The notes below the pieces were generated by a model that had not been told where the DNA came from, did no database searches, and saw nothing but the letters and a program-made list of their open reading frames with translations. Of a stretch of DNA of 33,060 nt, positions 8,235-15,994 are shown one piece after another. How positions within the stretch are numbered: the first letter of the stretch is position 1; every line of letters begins with the position of its first letter. A program made the translations under genes and the position numbers. The DNA lies in assembly GCA_944321565.1 (NCBI GenBank), contig CALULT010000035.1, positions 1 to 33,060 on the forward strand, given 5' to 3'. The stretch comes from an uncultured Paraprevotella sp. (GTDB taxonomy: Bacteria > Bacteroidota > Bacteroidia > Bacteroidales > Bacteroidaceae).

Positions 8235-8265
8235 CAAAGTTAGGCATTTAATGTCAAACTGCCAA
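8235..8265 (-). promoter_or_regulatory. Predicted promoter of gdhA
   Basis: On the minus strand TTGG (8265-8262), 19 nt, TAACTTTG (8242-8235). It leaves a leader of about 95 nt before the gdhA ATG at 8139, in which I see no riboswitch-like structure. The 8140-8488 gap between the divergent gdhA and lepA genes holds this promoter, the lepA promoter element, and about 130 bp of A/T-rich sequence with nothing else recognised. Confidence 0.6.
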
Positions 8266-8396
8266 TAAAATCGCGAAAAAAAATCTTTTTGCTATGTTTT
8301 TTTGTTTAAGTGCGAACAAATGCTCTTTGTGGACGGTTCGCGCCAAAATGGGTTCCATGGTTTTGTTTTTCTTTGACTTGCATCCTGTTTTGATAG

Positions 8397-8467
8397 GAAA
8401 AGCTTCACCTCAGCATGAAAAATAAGCGTGTTTATTTTGTCCTGCGCTCGGTTTGCATTATCTTTGC
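8397..8467 (+). promoter_or_regulatory. 71-bp promoter element, lepA copy
   Basis: Single copy of the element that is triplicated before nth. The core is TTTG (8436-8439), 19 nt, TATCTTTG (8459-8466), about 22 bp before the lepA ATG. The spacer block CCTGCGCTCGGTTTGCA is unchanged except at its first base. Relative to the nth copy, the palindrome reads AATAAG-CGTG-TTTATT: one C-G pair has become T-A by changes in both arms, and one A-T has become G-T, so the pairing is kept. Confidence 0.75.
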
Positions 8468-8488
8468 ATAGCATTTTTTTGTTTTAAG

Positions 8489-10270
8489 ATGAAGAACATC
8501 CGAAATTTTTGTATCATAGCACATATTGATCACGGGAAGTCCACACTGGCTGACCGTTTGCTTGAATATACAGACACCATAAAGATTACCGAAGGGCAAA
8601 TGCTTGACGACATGGACTTGGAGCGGGAGCGTGGCATCACCATCAAGAGCCACGCCATCCAGATGGAGTACATGCACGGGGGCGAGAAGTACGTATTGAA
8701 CCTGATAGACACGCCGGGACACGTGGATTTTTCCTACGAAGTGTCGCGTTCGATTGCGGCCTGCGAGGGGGCGTTGCTCGTGGTGGATGCCACGCAAGGC
8801 GTACAGGCGCAGACGATTTCCAATCTGTATATGGCCATTGACCATGACTTGGAAATCATCCCGGTGATTAACAAGTGTGACATGGCCAACGCCATGCCCG
8901 AGGAAGTAGAGGACGAGATTATCGACCTGCTGGGTTGCAAACGCGAGGAAATCATTCGTGCTTCCGGGCGCACGGGGCAGGGCGTGGACCAGATATTAGA
9001 GGCCGTGGTGGAGCGCATCCCTTGCCCGAAAGGTGACGAAGACGCGCCGTTGCAGGCCTTGATTTTCGACTCCGTGTTCAATTCCTTCCGGGGCATCATT
9101 GCCTATTTCAAAATCGTGAACGGCAGCATCCGTTCGGGCGACCGTGTGCAGTTCATCAACACGGGGAAAGAATACACGGCGGACGAAATCGGCGTGTTGA
9201 AGATGGACATGTCGCCACGCGAGGCTTTGCACTGCGGCGACGTGGGCTACATCGTCTCCGGCATCAAGACGGCCACGGAGGTGAAGGTGGGCGACACCAT
9301 CACGCATGTGGCCCGCCCGTGCAGCGAGGCCATCGCAGGTTTCGAGGAAGTGAAGCCGATGGTGTTCGCCGGGCTTTACCCCATTGAGACCGAGGATTTC
9401 GAAAACCTCCGTGCATCGTTGGAAAAGCTGCAGCTGAACGATGCCTCGCTCACGTTCCAGCCGGAGTCTTCCGTGGCCTTGGGTTTCGGCTTCCGTTGCG
9501 GGTTCCTGGGCTTGCTCCACATGGAAATCGTGCAGGAGCGTCTTGACCGCGAGTTCAACATGGATGTCATTACGACGGTGCCCAACGTGTCCTACCTTGT
9601 TTATGACAAGCAGGGCGGGGTAAAGGAAGTCCACAACCCGGCGGGGATGCCCGACGTGACGTTGATAGACCACATTGAGGAGCCCTATATCCGGGCTTCT
9701 GTCATCACGACGGCCAACTTCATCGGCCCCATCATGACGTTGTGTCTGGGCAAGCGGGGGGAATTGGTGAAGCAGGAATACATCAGCGGCAACCGGGTGG
9801 AACTGATTTTCAACCTCCCGTTGGGCGAGATTGTCATAGACTTCTACGACAAGCTGAAAAGCATTTCCAAGGGATATGCCTCTTTTGATTACCACCAGGA
9901 TGGTTTCCGGCCTTCCAAGCTGGTCAAGTTGGACATCCTGCTCAACGGCGAACCGGTGGATGCACTGTCCACGCTGACTCATAACGACAATGCCGTGGAT
10001 TTCGGGCGCAGGATGTGCGAGAAACTCAAGGAACTTTTGCCACGCCAGCAGTTCGACATTGCCATCCAGGCCGCCATCGGCGCAAAGATTATCGCCCGCG
10101 AGACGGTGAAACAGTTGCGCAAGGACGTGACGGCCAAGTGCTATGGCGGCGACGTGAGCCGCAAGCGCAAGTTGCTGGAAAAGCAGAAGCGGGGCAAGAA
10201 GCGGATGAAGCAAATCGGCAACGTGGAGGTGCCGCAGAAAGCTTTCCTTGCCGTGCTGAAACTGGATTAA
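8489..10270 (+). CDS. lepA: Elongation factor 4 (back-translocating GTPase LepA)
   Basis: Ribosome-dependent GTPase, paralogue of EF-G, implicated in translation under ionic stress and in initiation or 30S assembly; cytoplasmic or membrane-associated. The start was set at ATG 8489, giving [20 protein letters not shown], because an upstream in-frame ATG would fall inside the promoter. The 593-residue protein has G1 AHIDHGKS (11-18), G2 RGITI (48-52), G3 DTPGH (74-78) and G4 NKCD (128-131). The C-terminal end has the LepA-specific domain with [16 protein letters not shown]. Transcription is expected from the 71-bp element just upstream. The Crp/Fnr gene follows after 30 bp. Confidence 0.97.
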   Translation: MKNIRNFCIIAHIDHGKSTLADRLLEYTDTIKITEGQMLDDMDLERERGITIKSHAIQMEYMHGGEKYVLNLIDTPGHVDFSYEVSRSIAACEGALLVVDATQGVQAQTISNLYMAIDHDLEIIPVINKCDMANAMPEEVEDEIIDLLGCKREEIIRASGRTGQGVDQILEAVVERIPCPKGDEDAPLQALIFDSVFNSFRGIIAYFKIVNGSIRSGDRVQFINTGKEYTADEIGVLKMDMSPREALHCGDVGYIVSGIKTATEVKVGDTITHVARPCSEAIAGFEEVKPMVFAGLYPIETEDFENLRASLEKLQLNDASLTFQPESSVALGFGFRCGFLGLLHMEIVQERLDREFNMDVITTVPNVSYLVYDKQGGVKEVHNPAGMPDVTLIDHIEEPYIRASVITTANFIGPIMTLCLGKRGELVKQEYISGNRVELIFNLPLGEIVIDFYDKLKSISKGYASFDYHQDGFRPSKLVKLDILLNGEPVDALSTLTHNDNAVDFGRRMCEKLKELLPRQQFDIAIQAAIGAKIIARETVKQLRKDVTAKCYGGDVSRKRKLLEKQKRGKKRMKQIGNVEVPQKAFLAVLKLD

Positions 10271-10300
10271 CCTATAATTAACCTTTATAAACAGCCTACT

Positions 10301-10942
10301 ATGGATTTGAGACGTGACGTGGCTCGTGAGATAGCCCGTATTTACTGCCGCCTTTCCCCGCCCGGGGTGGAAGCTTTGTCCGAGATTCTCGTGCCTTTCA
10401 AATACGCGAAAGGCGACGTGGTGTTGCCCGAGGGGGAGACGTGCAAGTACATGTATTTCGTGGAGCGCGGAATGGTGAGGCAATACTATTATAAAGGAGG
10501 CCGTGATGTGACGGAACATTTCTCCTACGAGGGCCGCATCGTGATTTGCATCGAAAGTTTCCTCAAGCAGGAACCGTCGAGGCTGATAGTGGAGGCGTTG
10601 GAGAACAGCCGTCTTTATGGCATCCCTTATGACGCGTTGCATGAATTGGCGGACGAGAACAAGGAAATAGAGCTCTTGTTCCGGAAAATCATGGAACACG
10701 CACTCATCAGTTCGCAAGTGTATGCCGACAGCCAACGTTTTGAGAACGCCACGGAGCGTTATTTGCGTCTGTTGAACACGAAACCCGAAATCTTGTTGCG
10801 TGCACCGATGTTGCACATCGCTTCCTACCTGCAAATGTCGCCCGAGACGTTGAGCAGGGTGCGTGCCGCGCATTTGGCGGAAGAAGCAAAGAAGGACAAG
10901 GACAAGGCGGGTGAAAAAGGAGGGAACGTGCAGGAAGCGTGA
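10301..10942 (+). CDS. Crp/Fnr family transcriptional regulator
   Basis: A 213-residue regulator with an N-terminal cyclic-nucleotide-type beta-barrel (about 25-115; PEGETCKYMYFVERGMVR is the turn and strand pattern of the fold) and a C-terminal helix-turn-helix around 170-190 (LHIASYLQMSPETLSRVRA). The conserved cAMP-contacting Arg-Ser pair of E. coli Crp is not evident, and there is no N-terminal Fnr cysteine cluster, so its effector is unknown. A Lys/Glu-rich tail of about 25 residues follows the DNA-binding domain. It lies 30 bp after lepA with no separate promoter seen, so it may be read from the lepA transcript. It converges on the AraC gene. Confidence 0.88.
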   Translation: MDLRRDVAREIARIYCRLSPPGVEALSEILVPFKYAKGDVVLPEGETCKYMYFVERGMVRQYYYKGGRDVTEHFSYEGRIVICIESFLKQEPSRLIVEALENSRLYGIPYDALHELADENKEIELLFRKIMEHALISSQVYADSQRFENATERYLRLLNTKPEILLRAPMLHIASYLQMSPETLSRVRAAHLAEEAKKDKDKAGEKGGNVQEA

Positions 10943-10966
10943 CCGCTTTGTGGATATATGGATTGG

Positions 10967-11011
10967 AATACCGGAAGTCGCAAGCCCGTCAGGCTTGCGA
11001 CTTCCGGTATT
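10967..11011. terminator. Perfect 20-bp inverted repeat between convergent genes
   Basis: AATACCGGAAGTCGCAAGCC (10967-10986) and its exact reverse complement (10992-11011) flank the 5-base loop CGTCA. The right arm is coding sequence for the last residues of the AraC protein, and its stop codon lies in the loop. No T run follows on either strand, so a simple intrinsic terminator is not proven, but the position suits a bidirectional terminator or mRNA 3' end stabiliser. Confidence 0.7.
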
Positions 11012-11888
11012 CGCGGGGAGTGCATCCCGCATTTTTCTTGAACAGACGGTTGAAGTGTTGTGAATACTGGAAGCCCAGCTCGTAGGCAATTTGGCTGACC
11101 GTCATTTCTGTGCCTGCGATCAGGTCTTTGGCTGTGTCCATGATTTTGTTCTGGATGTGTTCTTGGGCTGTCTTCCCGGTTTCTTTTTTGACCAGGTCGC
11201 CGAAATAGTTGGGGGAGAGGCACACTTTGTTTGCGAAATACTTCACGGTGGGCAACCCGTTCGTTTCGCCCATGTTGTTGCGGAAGTATTCGTCGAGCAG
11301 GTCTTCGAAACGCACCAAGACATTCCTGTTGGCTTCCGAGCGGGTGGCGAATTGCCGTTCGTAGAACCGCATGCAGTAGTCCAACAGTAGTTCGATGTTC
11401 CGTGAGATGAGCCGCTTGCTGTGCTTGTCTGCCGGATGTCGCAGTTCGATGCTGATTTTGTCCAAACAGTCGGTGAATATTCCTTTCTCTTCCTCAGACA
11501 GGTGCAAGGCCTCGTTGGATTGGTAGGAGAAGAAGGAATATTGCTTGATGGCCTTCCCGAGCGATGTGCCCCGGATGAGGTCGGGGTGGAAAATGATGCC
11601 TTGTGCCTGGGCTTTTGTGCCTGGGGGCATATCCATTTGTGCCACTTGTCCCGGAGCGAAGCAGACCACGGTGCCTTCCTGGTAGTCGTAGGTGTTCCTG
11701 CCGTAGCGGATGTCCCCGCACTTGACTTGTTTCAGGAAAACCGCATATACACCGTAACTGAGGGTAAATCTTGTGGGGGATTTGGTTGCCTGGCTCAAAT
11801 CCACCACGCTGACCAACGGGTGCGGCGTTTCCAACCCGAACAGGTCATTGTATTGCCCCACGCTGTCTATTCTGATGACATCTTCCAT
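10989..11888 (-). CDS. AraC family transcriptional regulator
   Basis: A 299-residue DNA-binding protein. The N-terminal part (to about 180) has the cupin-like effector domain pattern (YGRNTYDYQEGTVVCFAPGQ), and the C-terminal 100 residues have two helix-turn-helix units, with the signatures FANKVCLSPNYFGDLVKK and IAYELGFQYSQHFNRLFKK, ending TPREYRKSQA. Closely similar regulators are common in Bacteroidota, but no ligand or target can be assigned. It begins 33 bp after the acyl-CoA ligase stop, so the two are probably co-transcribed and the ligase or its pathway is a plausible target. The last codons form one arm of a perfect inverted repeat. Confidence 0.92.
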   Translation of the reverse strand: MEDVIRIDSVGQYNDLFGLETPHPLVSVVDLSQATKSPTRFTLSYGVYAVFLKQVKCGDIRYGRNTYDYQEGTVVCFAPGQVAQMDMPPGTKAQAQGIIFHPDLIRGTSLGKAIKQYSFFSYQSNEALHLSEEEKGIFTDCLDKISIELRHPADKHSKRLISRNIELLLDYCMRFYERQFATRSEANRNVLVRFEDLLDEYFRNNMGETNGLPTVKYFANKVCLSPNYFGDLVKKETGKTAQEHIQNKIMDTAKDLIAGTEMTVSQIAYELGFQYSQHFNRLFKKNAGCTPREYRKSQA

Positions 11889-11921
11889 TCTTGCTTTTTT
11901 GTAACTTTTTCGAGCCTTGGG

Positions 11922-13589
11922 CTATATTTCCACGTTGTCGTAGAGGTAACGCTTGATGCTCCGCTTGGGTGTCTTCTCGAACTCTTCGCGCATGATTTTG
12001 ATGCCGGAGAGCTGCGAGTATTTCGGGAGCATGGCGTTCAATTCGGCGCGGTTATGCTCCATGACCTCGGTCAGGTCTTCTTCCTGCAGGCCGAGGTTGT
12101 GTGCTTCGTCGTAATCCGGATGTACCAGTCCGTAGAGCTTTTCTCCCCGTTGTACGACGATGCATTCGGCCACCAGGCTGAGGTTGTTGAGCAAATCCTC
12201 GATTTCTTCCGGATAAATGTTTTGCCCGCTGGCACCGAGGAGCATGTTTTTGCTTCGCCCTTTGATGAACAGGTTGCCCTCTTCGTCCATGATGCCGAGG
12301 TCGCCCGTGTGGTACCAGCCGTCGCGCAGCGTTTCGCGAGTGGCTTCCTCGTTCTTGTAATAGCCTAGCATCACGTTCATGCCTCTGGCCAGGATTTCGC
12401 CCACGACATTTTGCGGGTCGGGGCTGTCAATCTTGATTTCCATGCGCGGCGCGGGCCTTCCGCAAGAACCGGGTTTGAATGTGGTCCAATCGGCATAGGT
12501 GAGGATGGGGGCGCATTCAGTGGCACCGTAGCCCACGGTGTAGTTGAACCCGATGTCGTGGAGCAACATTTCTATTTCGCTGTTGAAGGCGGCCCCCCCG
12601 ATGATGATTTCATGGAAATTGCCTCCGAAGGCGTTCTGCAGCTGTTCACATACCTTGTCTTTGATTTTTTGCCGCACAACGGGAATCTTCAGGAGCATCT
12701 TTACCGTGGTGCCCTGGATTTTGGGAAGCACGGCTTTGCGGATGATTTTCTCGATGATGAGCGGCACGGCGATGACGATGCGCGGTTTCAGGTCGCCAAA
12801 GGCGGCGAAGAGCACATTGGGTGACGGGTTCTTGGTGAGGAAGTTGATGTGGCATCCCGTGCAGAACTCGTATAAGAATTCAAATGCCATGCCGTACATG
12901 TGGGCCATGGGCAACATGGACAGCACGTTGTCGCCGGCTTTCAGGTAAGCTCCCAACACTTCTTGCGCAAACGCCACGTTGGACCACAGGGCCCGGTAGG
13001 GAATCATCACGCCTTTGGAGCGGCTTGTCGTGCCCGAGGTGTAGTTGAGCACGGCCATTTCTTCAGGTGAATCCTTGTAGTAAGAGATGTGGTGCTTGCG
13101 GAAGTTCATGGGGTAGCGTTCACCGAAAAGTTGGTTCAGGTGTTCGCGGGCGTAGGTCACTTTTTCCGTCCGTCCAACCAAAAGGGCGTAGTCGGCGATG
13201 CCGATGATGCCTTCCAACCCGGGCATCTCGTCTGCATTGAGTTCCTTCCACACCGTGTCGCCCACGAATAGCAGTTTGGCTTCGCTGTGGTTCACGATGT
13301 GGTGGATTTGTTCGGCCTTGAATTCATGCAGGATGGGGACGGCCACGGCGCCGTAGGTCAGCGTGGCGAAAAACACAGCCCCCCAGTGTGCACTGTTCCG
13401 TCCGCAGATGGCTATCTTGTCGCCTTGTTGCACATTGCTGTGTTCAAAGATGATATGGAGCTTTTCGATGAGGCGGGCGATGTCTTTGTATTGGAAATTT
13501 TCTCCTTTATAGTCGGACAAAGCATCAAGATCCCAGTGTTCCTTGATGCTTTGTTCTACCATTTCGTTGAAGCTTGGGCTTTGTTGCAT
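11922..13589 (-). CDS. AMP-binding acyl-CoA ligase, long-chain type
   Basis: Member of the ANL adenylating superfamily that activates a carboxylic acid, probably a fatty acid, with ATP and joins it to CoA. The 555-residue protein shows the phosphate-binding loop YTSGTTSRSKG (183-193), YGATE (354-358), WYHTGDLG (425-432), the hinge FIKGRSKNM and the C-terminal catalytic lysine region KTPKRSIKRY. No peptide carrier-binding domain is attached. The closest general class is long-chain fatty-acid-CoA ligase (FadD-like), but chain length is not readable from sequence. It has its own promoter in the short gap after the YggS gene and is followed by the AraC gene. Confidence 0.9.
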   Translation of the reverse strand: MQQSPSFNEMVEQSIKEHWDLDALSDYKGENFQYKDIARLIEKLHIIFEHSNVQQGDKIAICGRNSAHWGAVFFATLTYGAVAVPILHEFKAEQIHHIVNHSEAKLLFVGDTVWKELNADEMPGLEGIIGIADYALLVGRTEKVTYAREHLNQLFGERYPMNFRKHHISYYKDSPEEMAVLNYTSGTTSRSKGVMIPYRALWSNVAFAQEVLGAYLKAGDNVLSMLPMAHMYGMAFEFLYEFCTGCHINFLTKNPSPNVLFAAFGDLKPRIVIAVPLIIEKIIRKAVLPKIQGTTVKMLLKIPVVRQKIKDKVCEQLQNAFGGNFHEIIIGGAAFNSEIEMLLHDIGFNYTVGYGATECAPILTYADWTTFKPGSCGRPAPRMEIKIDSPDPQNVVGEILARGMNVMLGYYKNEEATRETLRDGWYHTGDLGIMDEEGNLFIKGRSKNMLLGASGQNIYPEEIEDLLNNLSLVAECIVVQRGEKLYGLVHPDYDEAHNLGLQEEDLTEVMEHNRAELNAMLPKYSQLSGIKIMREEFEKTPKRSIKRYLYDNVEI

Positions 13590-13612
13590 TGCACGTTTCT
13601 TTTATGATTGTG

Positions 13613-13643
13613 CAAAACTAAGGAAAAAAGGCGACACAGGCAA
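13613..13643 (-). promoter_or_regulatory. Predicted promoter of the acyl-CoA ligase gene
   Basis: On the minus strand TTGC (13643-13640), 19 nt, TAGTTTTG (13620-13613), in the 67-bp gap between the YggS gene stop and the ligase start. Its presence suggests the ligase and AraC genes form a transcription unit separate from the YggS gene. Confidence 0.55.
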
Positions 13644-13656
13644 GTTTCTAGCCGTT

Positions 13657-14361
13657 TTAATACACCCGTTCTCCAAATATCTTGCTGCCTACGCGGATAA
13701 GTGTGCTGCCTTCGGTGAGGGCGATGGGGTAGTCGTGGCTCATTCCCCAAGAACATTCCTTGAAATAAGGCGCATCGGCAAAAGCGCCGGCTTTCAATTC
13801 CAAGAAAAGTTGATAGGCTTGGTGGAACTCCGCCCGCACCTGCTCCATGTCATCGGTGTTGGAGGCCATGCACATGAGGCCGCACAACCTGACGTGTTCC
13901 AGTTTCCGCCATTCACCGGCTTCCGCCATGGCGCGGCATTCTTCGGGTGTGAAGCCGTATTTTGTGGCTTCACGGGCCACGTGGAGTTCCCACAGGCACG
14001 GGATGACCCGCCCGCATTTGGCTGCCTGCTTGTCAATCTCCTGCAGGAGTTTCATGGAGTCCACGGCATGGATCATGGACACGTAGGGGGCGATGTATTT
14101 CACCTTGTTGGTCTGCAGGTGGCCGATGAAGTGCCATTCGATGTCTTTGGGGAGCGAGGCCTGTTTGCGCTGCAGCTCCTGCACGTGGCTTTCCCCGAAA
14201 ATCCGTTGCCCGGCGGCGTAGGCTTCCTCGATGCTGCCTTCCGGATGGAACTTGGAAACGGCGACGAGCCTGACGCCTTGGGGAAGCGAAGAGGTGATGG
14301 CGCTGATTTCTTCTTGGATGTGTGTCATGTTGCTGTTTGCTTTCCTTATTGGGGTGCTCAT
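13657..14361 (-). CDS. YggS family pyridoxal-phosphate-binding protein
   Basis: Member of the PLPBP (YggS/ProsC) family, which binds pyridoxal 5'-phosphate and maintains PLP and amino-acid homeostasis; no enzymatic reaction is established. The 234-residue protein has the PLP lysine K37 in LVAVSKFHP, HFIGHLQTNK (the family hallmark) and, near the end, GMSHDYPIALTEGSTLIRVG, which includes the phosphate-binding region. The start at 14361 is supported by an ATGA overlap with the stop of the DUF4494 gene; an internal ATG at 14328 would give a shorter N-terminus closer to family length, so the first 11 residues are uncertain. Confidence 0.93.
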   Translation of the reverse strand: MSTPIRKANSNMTHIQEEISAITSSLPQGVRLVAVSKFHPEGSIEEAYAAGQRIFGESHVQELQRKQASLPKDIEWHFIGHLQTNKVKYIAPYVSMIHAVDSMKLLQEIDKQAAKCGRVIPCLWELHVAREATKYGFTPEECRAMAEAGEWRKLEHVRLCGLMCMASNTDDMEQVRAEFHQAYQLFLELKAGAFADAPYFKECSWGMSHDYPIALTEGSTLIRVGSKIFGERVY

Positions 14362-14828
14362 GCTTCGGGGAATTCCGGTTTCTCGGCTATTTCCGCTTTG
14401 TAGTGGAACACATCCATGAGCGGCGTTTCCGCGATGGATGCGATTTCATAATCGGCCATGGTGCCCTCCATGCCTTTGTCCAGCCGTCGCACGGCATCGC
14501 GCAGGTCTGAAGCCTGGATGAGCATGTTTTGGTTGCTTTTCTTTTCGGCTCCGCTTTTTTCATCCAAGGTGATGAAGGCCACTTTGGCCTTGAACCACTT
14601 GTCGGCCGCGTCTTCCGTCGTTTCAAACAGTTCGGCGTATTTGGCCCGTTTGATGTCCGTCACTTGGAACTCGCCGGACATGAACGGGGTGATTTCCTCG
14701 ATGAAGCGCCGTTCGGCTTCCGTGAAGCTCAAGGCGTCCACGAGATAGGGTTCCGTCACCTTCTTGACCAGTCCGTTTTCCAAGGTCTTTTCGTATTTCA
14801 CTTTGCATTCAAACCATTCGTTCATCAT
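14358..14828 (-). CDS. DUF4494 domain protein
   Basis: A 156-residue protein recognised as the Bacteroidota family DUF4494 from the N-terminal pattern WFECKVKYEKTLENGLVKKV and the following YLVDALSFTEAERRFIEE. It has no signal peptide or membrane segment and is mixed alpha/beta and acidic, so it is probably a soluble cytoplasmic protein. Its function is unknown. Translation is coupled to the YggS gene by a 4-bp ATGA overlap, which suggests a joint role, perhaps connected with PLP or amino-acid homeostasis; that is inference. A promoter-like TAACTTTG lies about 30 bp upstream of its start. Confidence 0.85.
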   Translation of the reverse strand: MMNEWFECKVKYEKTLENGLVKKVTEPYLVDALSFTEAERRFIEEITPFMSGEFQVTDIKRAKYAELFETTEDAADKWFKAKVAFITLDEKSGAEKKSNQNMLIQASDLRDAVRRLDKGMEGTMADYEIASIAETPLMDVFHYKAEIAEKPEFPEA

Positions 14829-14858
14829 GATGTTTTGTTTGTTCGGTTAAAAACTACG

Positions 14859-14866
14859 CAAAGTTA
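14859..14866 (-). promoter_or_regulatory. Predicted -7 element for the DUF4494-YggS operon
   Basis: TAACTTTG on the minus strand, about 30 bp before the DUF4494 ATG. The -33 region at 19 nt spacing does not match TTTG well. The divergent 14829-15130 gap (302 bp) also holds the map promoter; I see no other structure in it. Confidence 0.45.
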
Positions 14867-15099
14867 CGTGATAATTCTTAGAAACTGTTTTGAATTTCCC
14901 TAAAAAGTATTTTTTTGATTAATGTTGTTGGGTTTTCGCGTGTGCTTGGGCCATTTTGCGGCTATTTGCATGGGAAACAGTCTTGGATTGTCGCGGTAAA
15001 TCTAAAACCTCAATATATGGGAATAGGGCAGAGATGATAAACAAATGTCAAAACGAAAGATTTACTCCCTGTTTGCACTGCAAAATGATTTTTTTATCG

Positions 15100-15107
15100 T
15101 ACTTTTG
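15100..15107 (+). promoter_or_regulatory. Predicted -7 element for map
   Basis: TACTTTTG, about 24 bp before the map ATG at 15131. A TTTG occurs upstream at 15072-15075, but at 24 rather than 19 nt spacing, so the -33 assignment is uncertain. Confidence 0.45.
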
Positions 15108-15130
15108 CATGGTAAAAAACGGATACGGAG

Positions 15131-15991
15131 ATGTTTAAAAAGAGAATAAGAAGGAATTGGTTTGTGCCCAAAGGTGAGGAAATGACGGAATTGGACAAGA
15201 AAGTCCTGTCGTTTCAGAACAGAGGGTGCCTGGTGCCTTCGCGTAAACTGATAAAAACTCCCGAGCAAATAGAAGGCATCCGCCGGAGTGGCGTGGTGAA
15301 CACAGGGGTGCTCGACCTCGTGGCGCAGGAAATCCATGCGGGGATGACCACGGAAGAAATAGACAAGCTAGTGTATGATTATACCGTGAGCCACGGGGCT
15401 ATCCCGGCTCCGTTGAATTACGAGGGATTTCCGAAGAGCGTGTGTACGTCGGTGAATGAAGTTGTGTGCCACGGCATTCCGAACGAATTCGAGGTGTTGG
15501 AGGAAGGCGACATCATCAACGTGGATGTCTCGACCATTTTGGACGGTTATTACAGTGATGCGTCGCGTATGTTTGTCATAGGGCAGACCACGCCGGAGAA
15601 GCAGAAGCTGGTGGATGTGGCCAAGGAATGCCTTGAAATCGGCATGAAGGCGGCGCAGCCTTTCGGTTTCGTGGGCGACATAGGCAATGCCATAGAGAAG
15701 CATGCCAAGAAGAACGGGTTCAGCATTGTGCGCGACTTGTGCGGTCATGGCGTGGGGTTGGAGTTTCACGAAGACCCCGAAGTGGAGCATTTCGGGCGCA
15801 AGGGCACGGGCATGTTGTTGGTGCCCGGCATGGTGTTCACGATAGAGCCGATGGTGAACATGGGCGACTGGCGCGTGTTCGTGGACGAGGAAGACGGGTG
15901 GACGGTAGTGACAGAAGACGAGCTTCCGAGCGCACAGTGGGAGCATACATTCGTGATGACCGAACATGGGCTTGAGATTCTAACTTATTGA
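15131..15991 (+). CDS. map: Type I methionine aminopeptidase with N-terminal extension
   Basis: Removes the initiator methionine from nascent proteins at the ribosome. The pita-bread core carries all metal ligands: D132 (NVDVS), D143 (YSDAS), H206 (CGHGVG), E239 (FTIEPM) and E271 (QWEHT), with substrate histidine H114 in VCHGIP. The 286-residue protein is longer than the usual 250-265 because of about 40 residues before the core, beginning with the basic stretch MFKKRIRRNWFVPKG. I recall a similar extended paralogue in other Bacteroidales. The extension may contact ribosomal RNA, but this is inferred. tsaD follows after 3 bp, and pncC after that, so they form an operon. Confidence 0.96.
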   Translation: MFKKRIRRNWFVPKGEEMTELDKKVLSFQNRGCLVPSRKLIKTPEQIEGIRRSGVVNTGVLDLVAQEIHAGMTTEEIDKLVYDYTVSHGAIPAPLNYEGFPKSVCTSVNEVVCHGIPNEFEVLEEGDIINVDVSTILDGYYSDASRMFVIGQTTPEKQKLVDVAKECLEIGMKAAQPFGFVGDIGNAIEKHAKKNGFSIVRDLCGHGVGLEFHEDPEVEHFGRKGTGMLLVPGMVFTIEPMVNMGDWRVFVDEEDGWTVVTEDELPSAQWEHTFVMTEHGLEILTY

Positions 15992-15994
15992 GCA

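Noticed and set aside
8996-11089. Minus-strand ORF of 697 codons opposite lepA and the Crp gene
   Set aside because: It is antisense to two well-recognised proteins, has a His/Gln/Arg-rich composition typical of a shadow frame, and shows no domain.
13543-14403. Plus-strand ORF of 286 codons opposite yggS
   Set aside because: Antisense to yggS and the ligase start; the coding strand has full family motifs, this frame has none.
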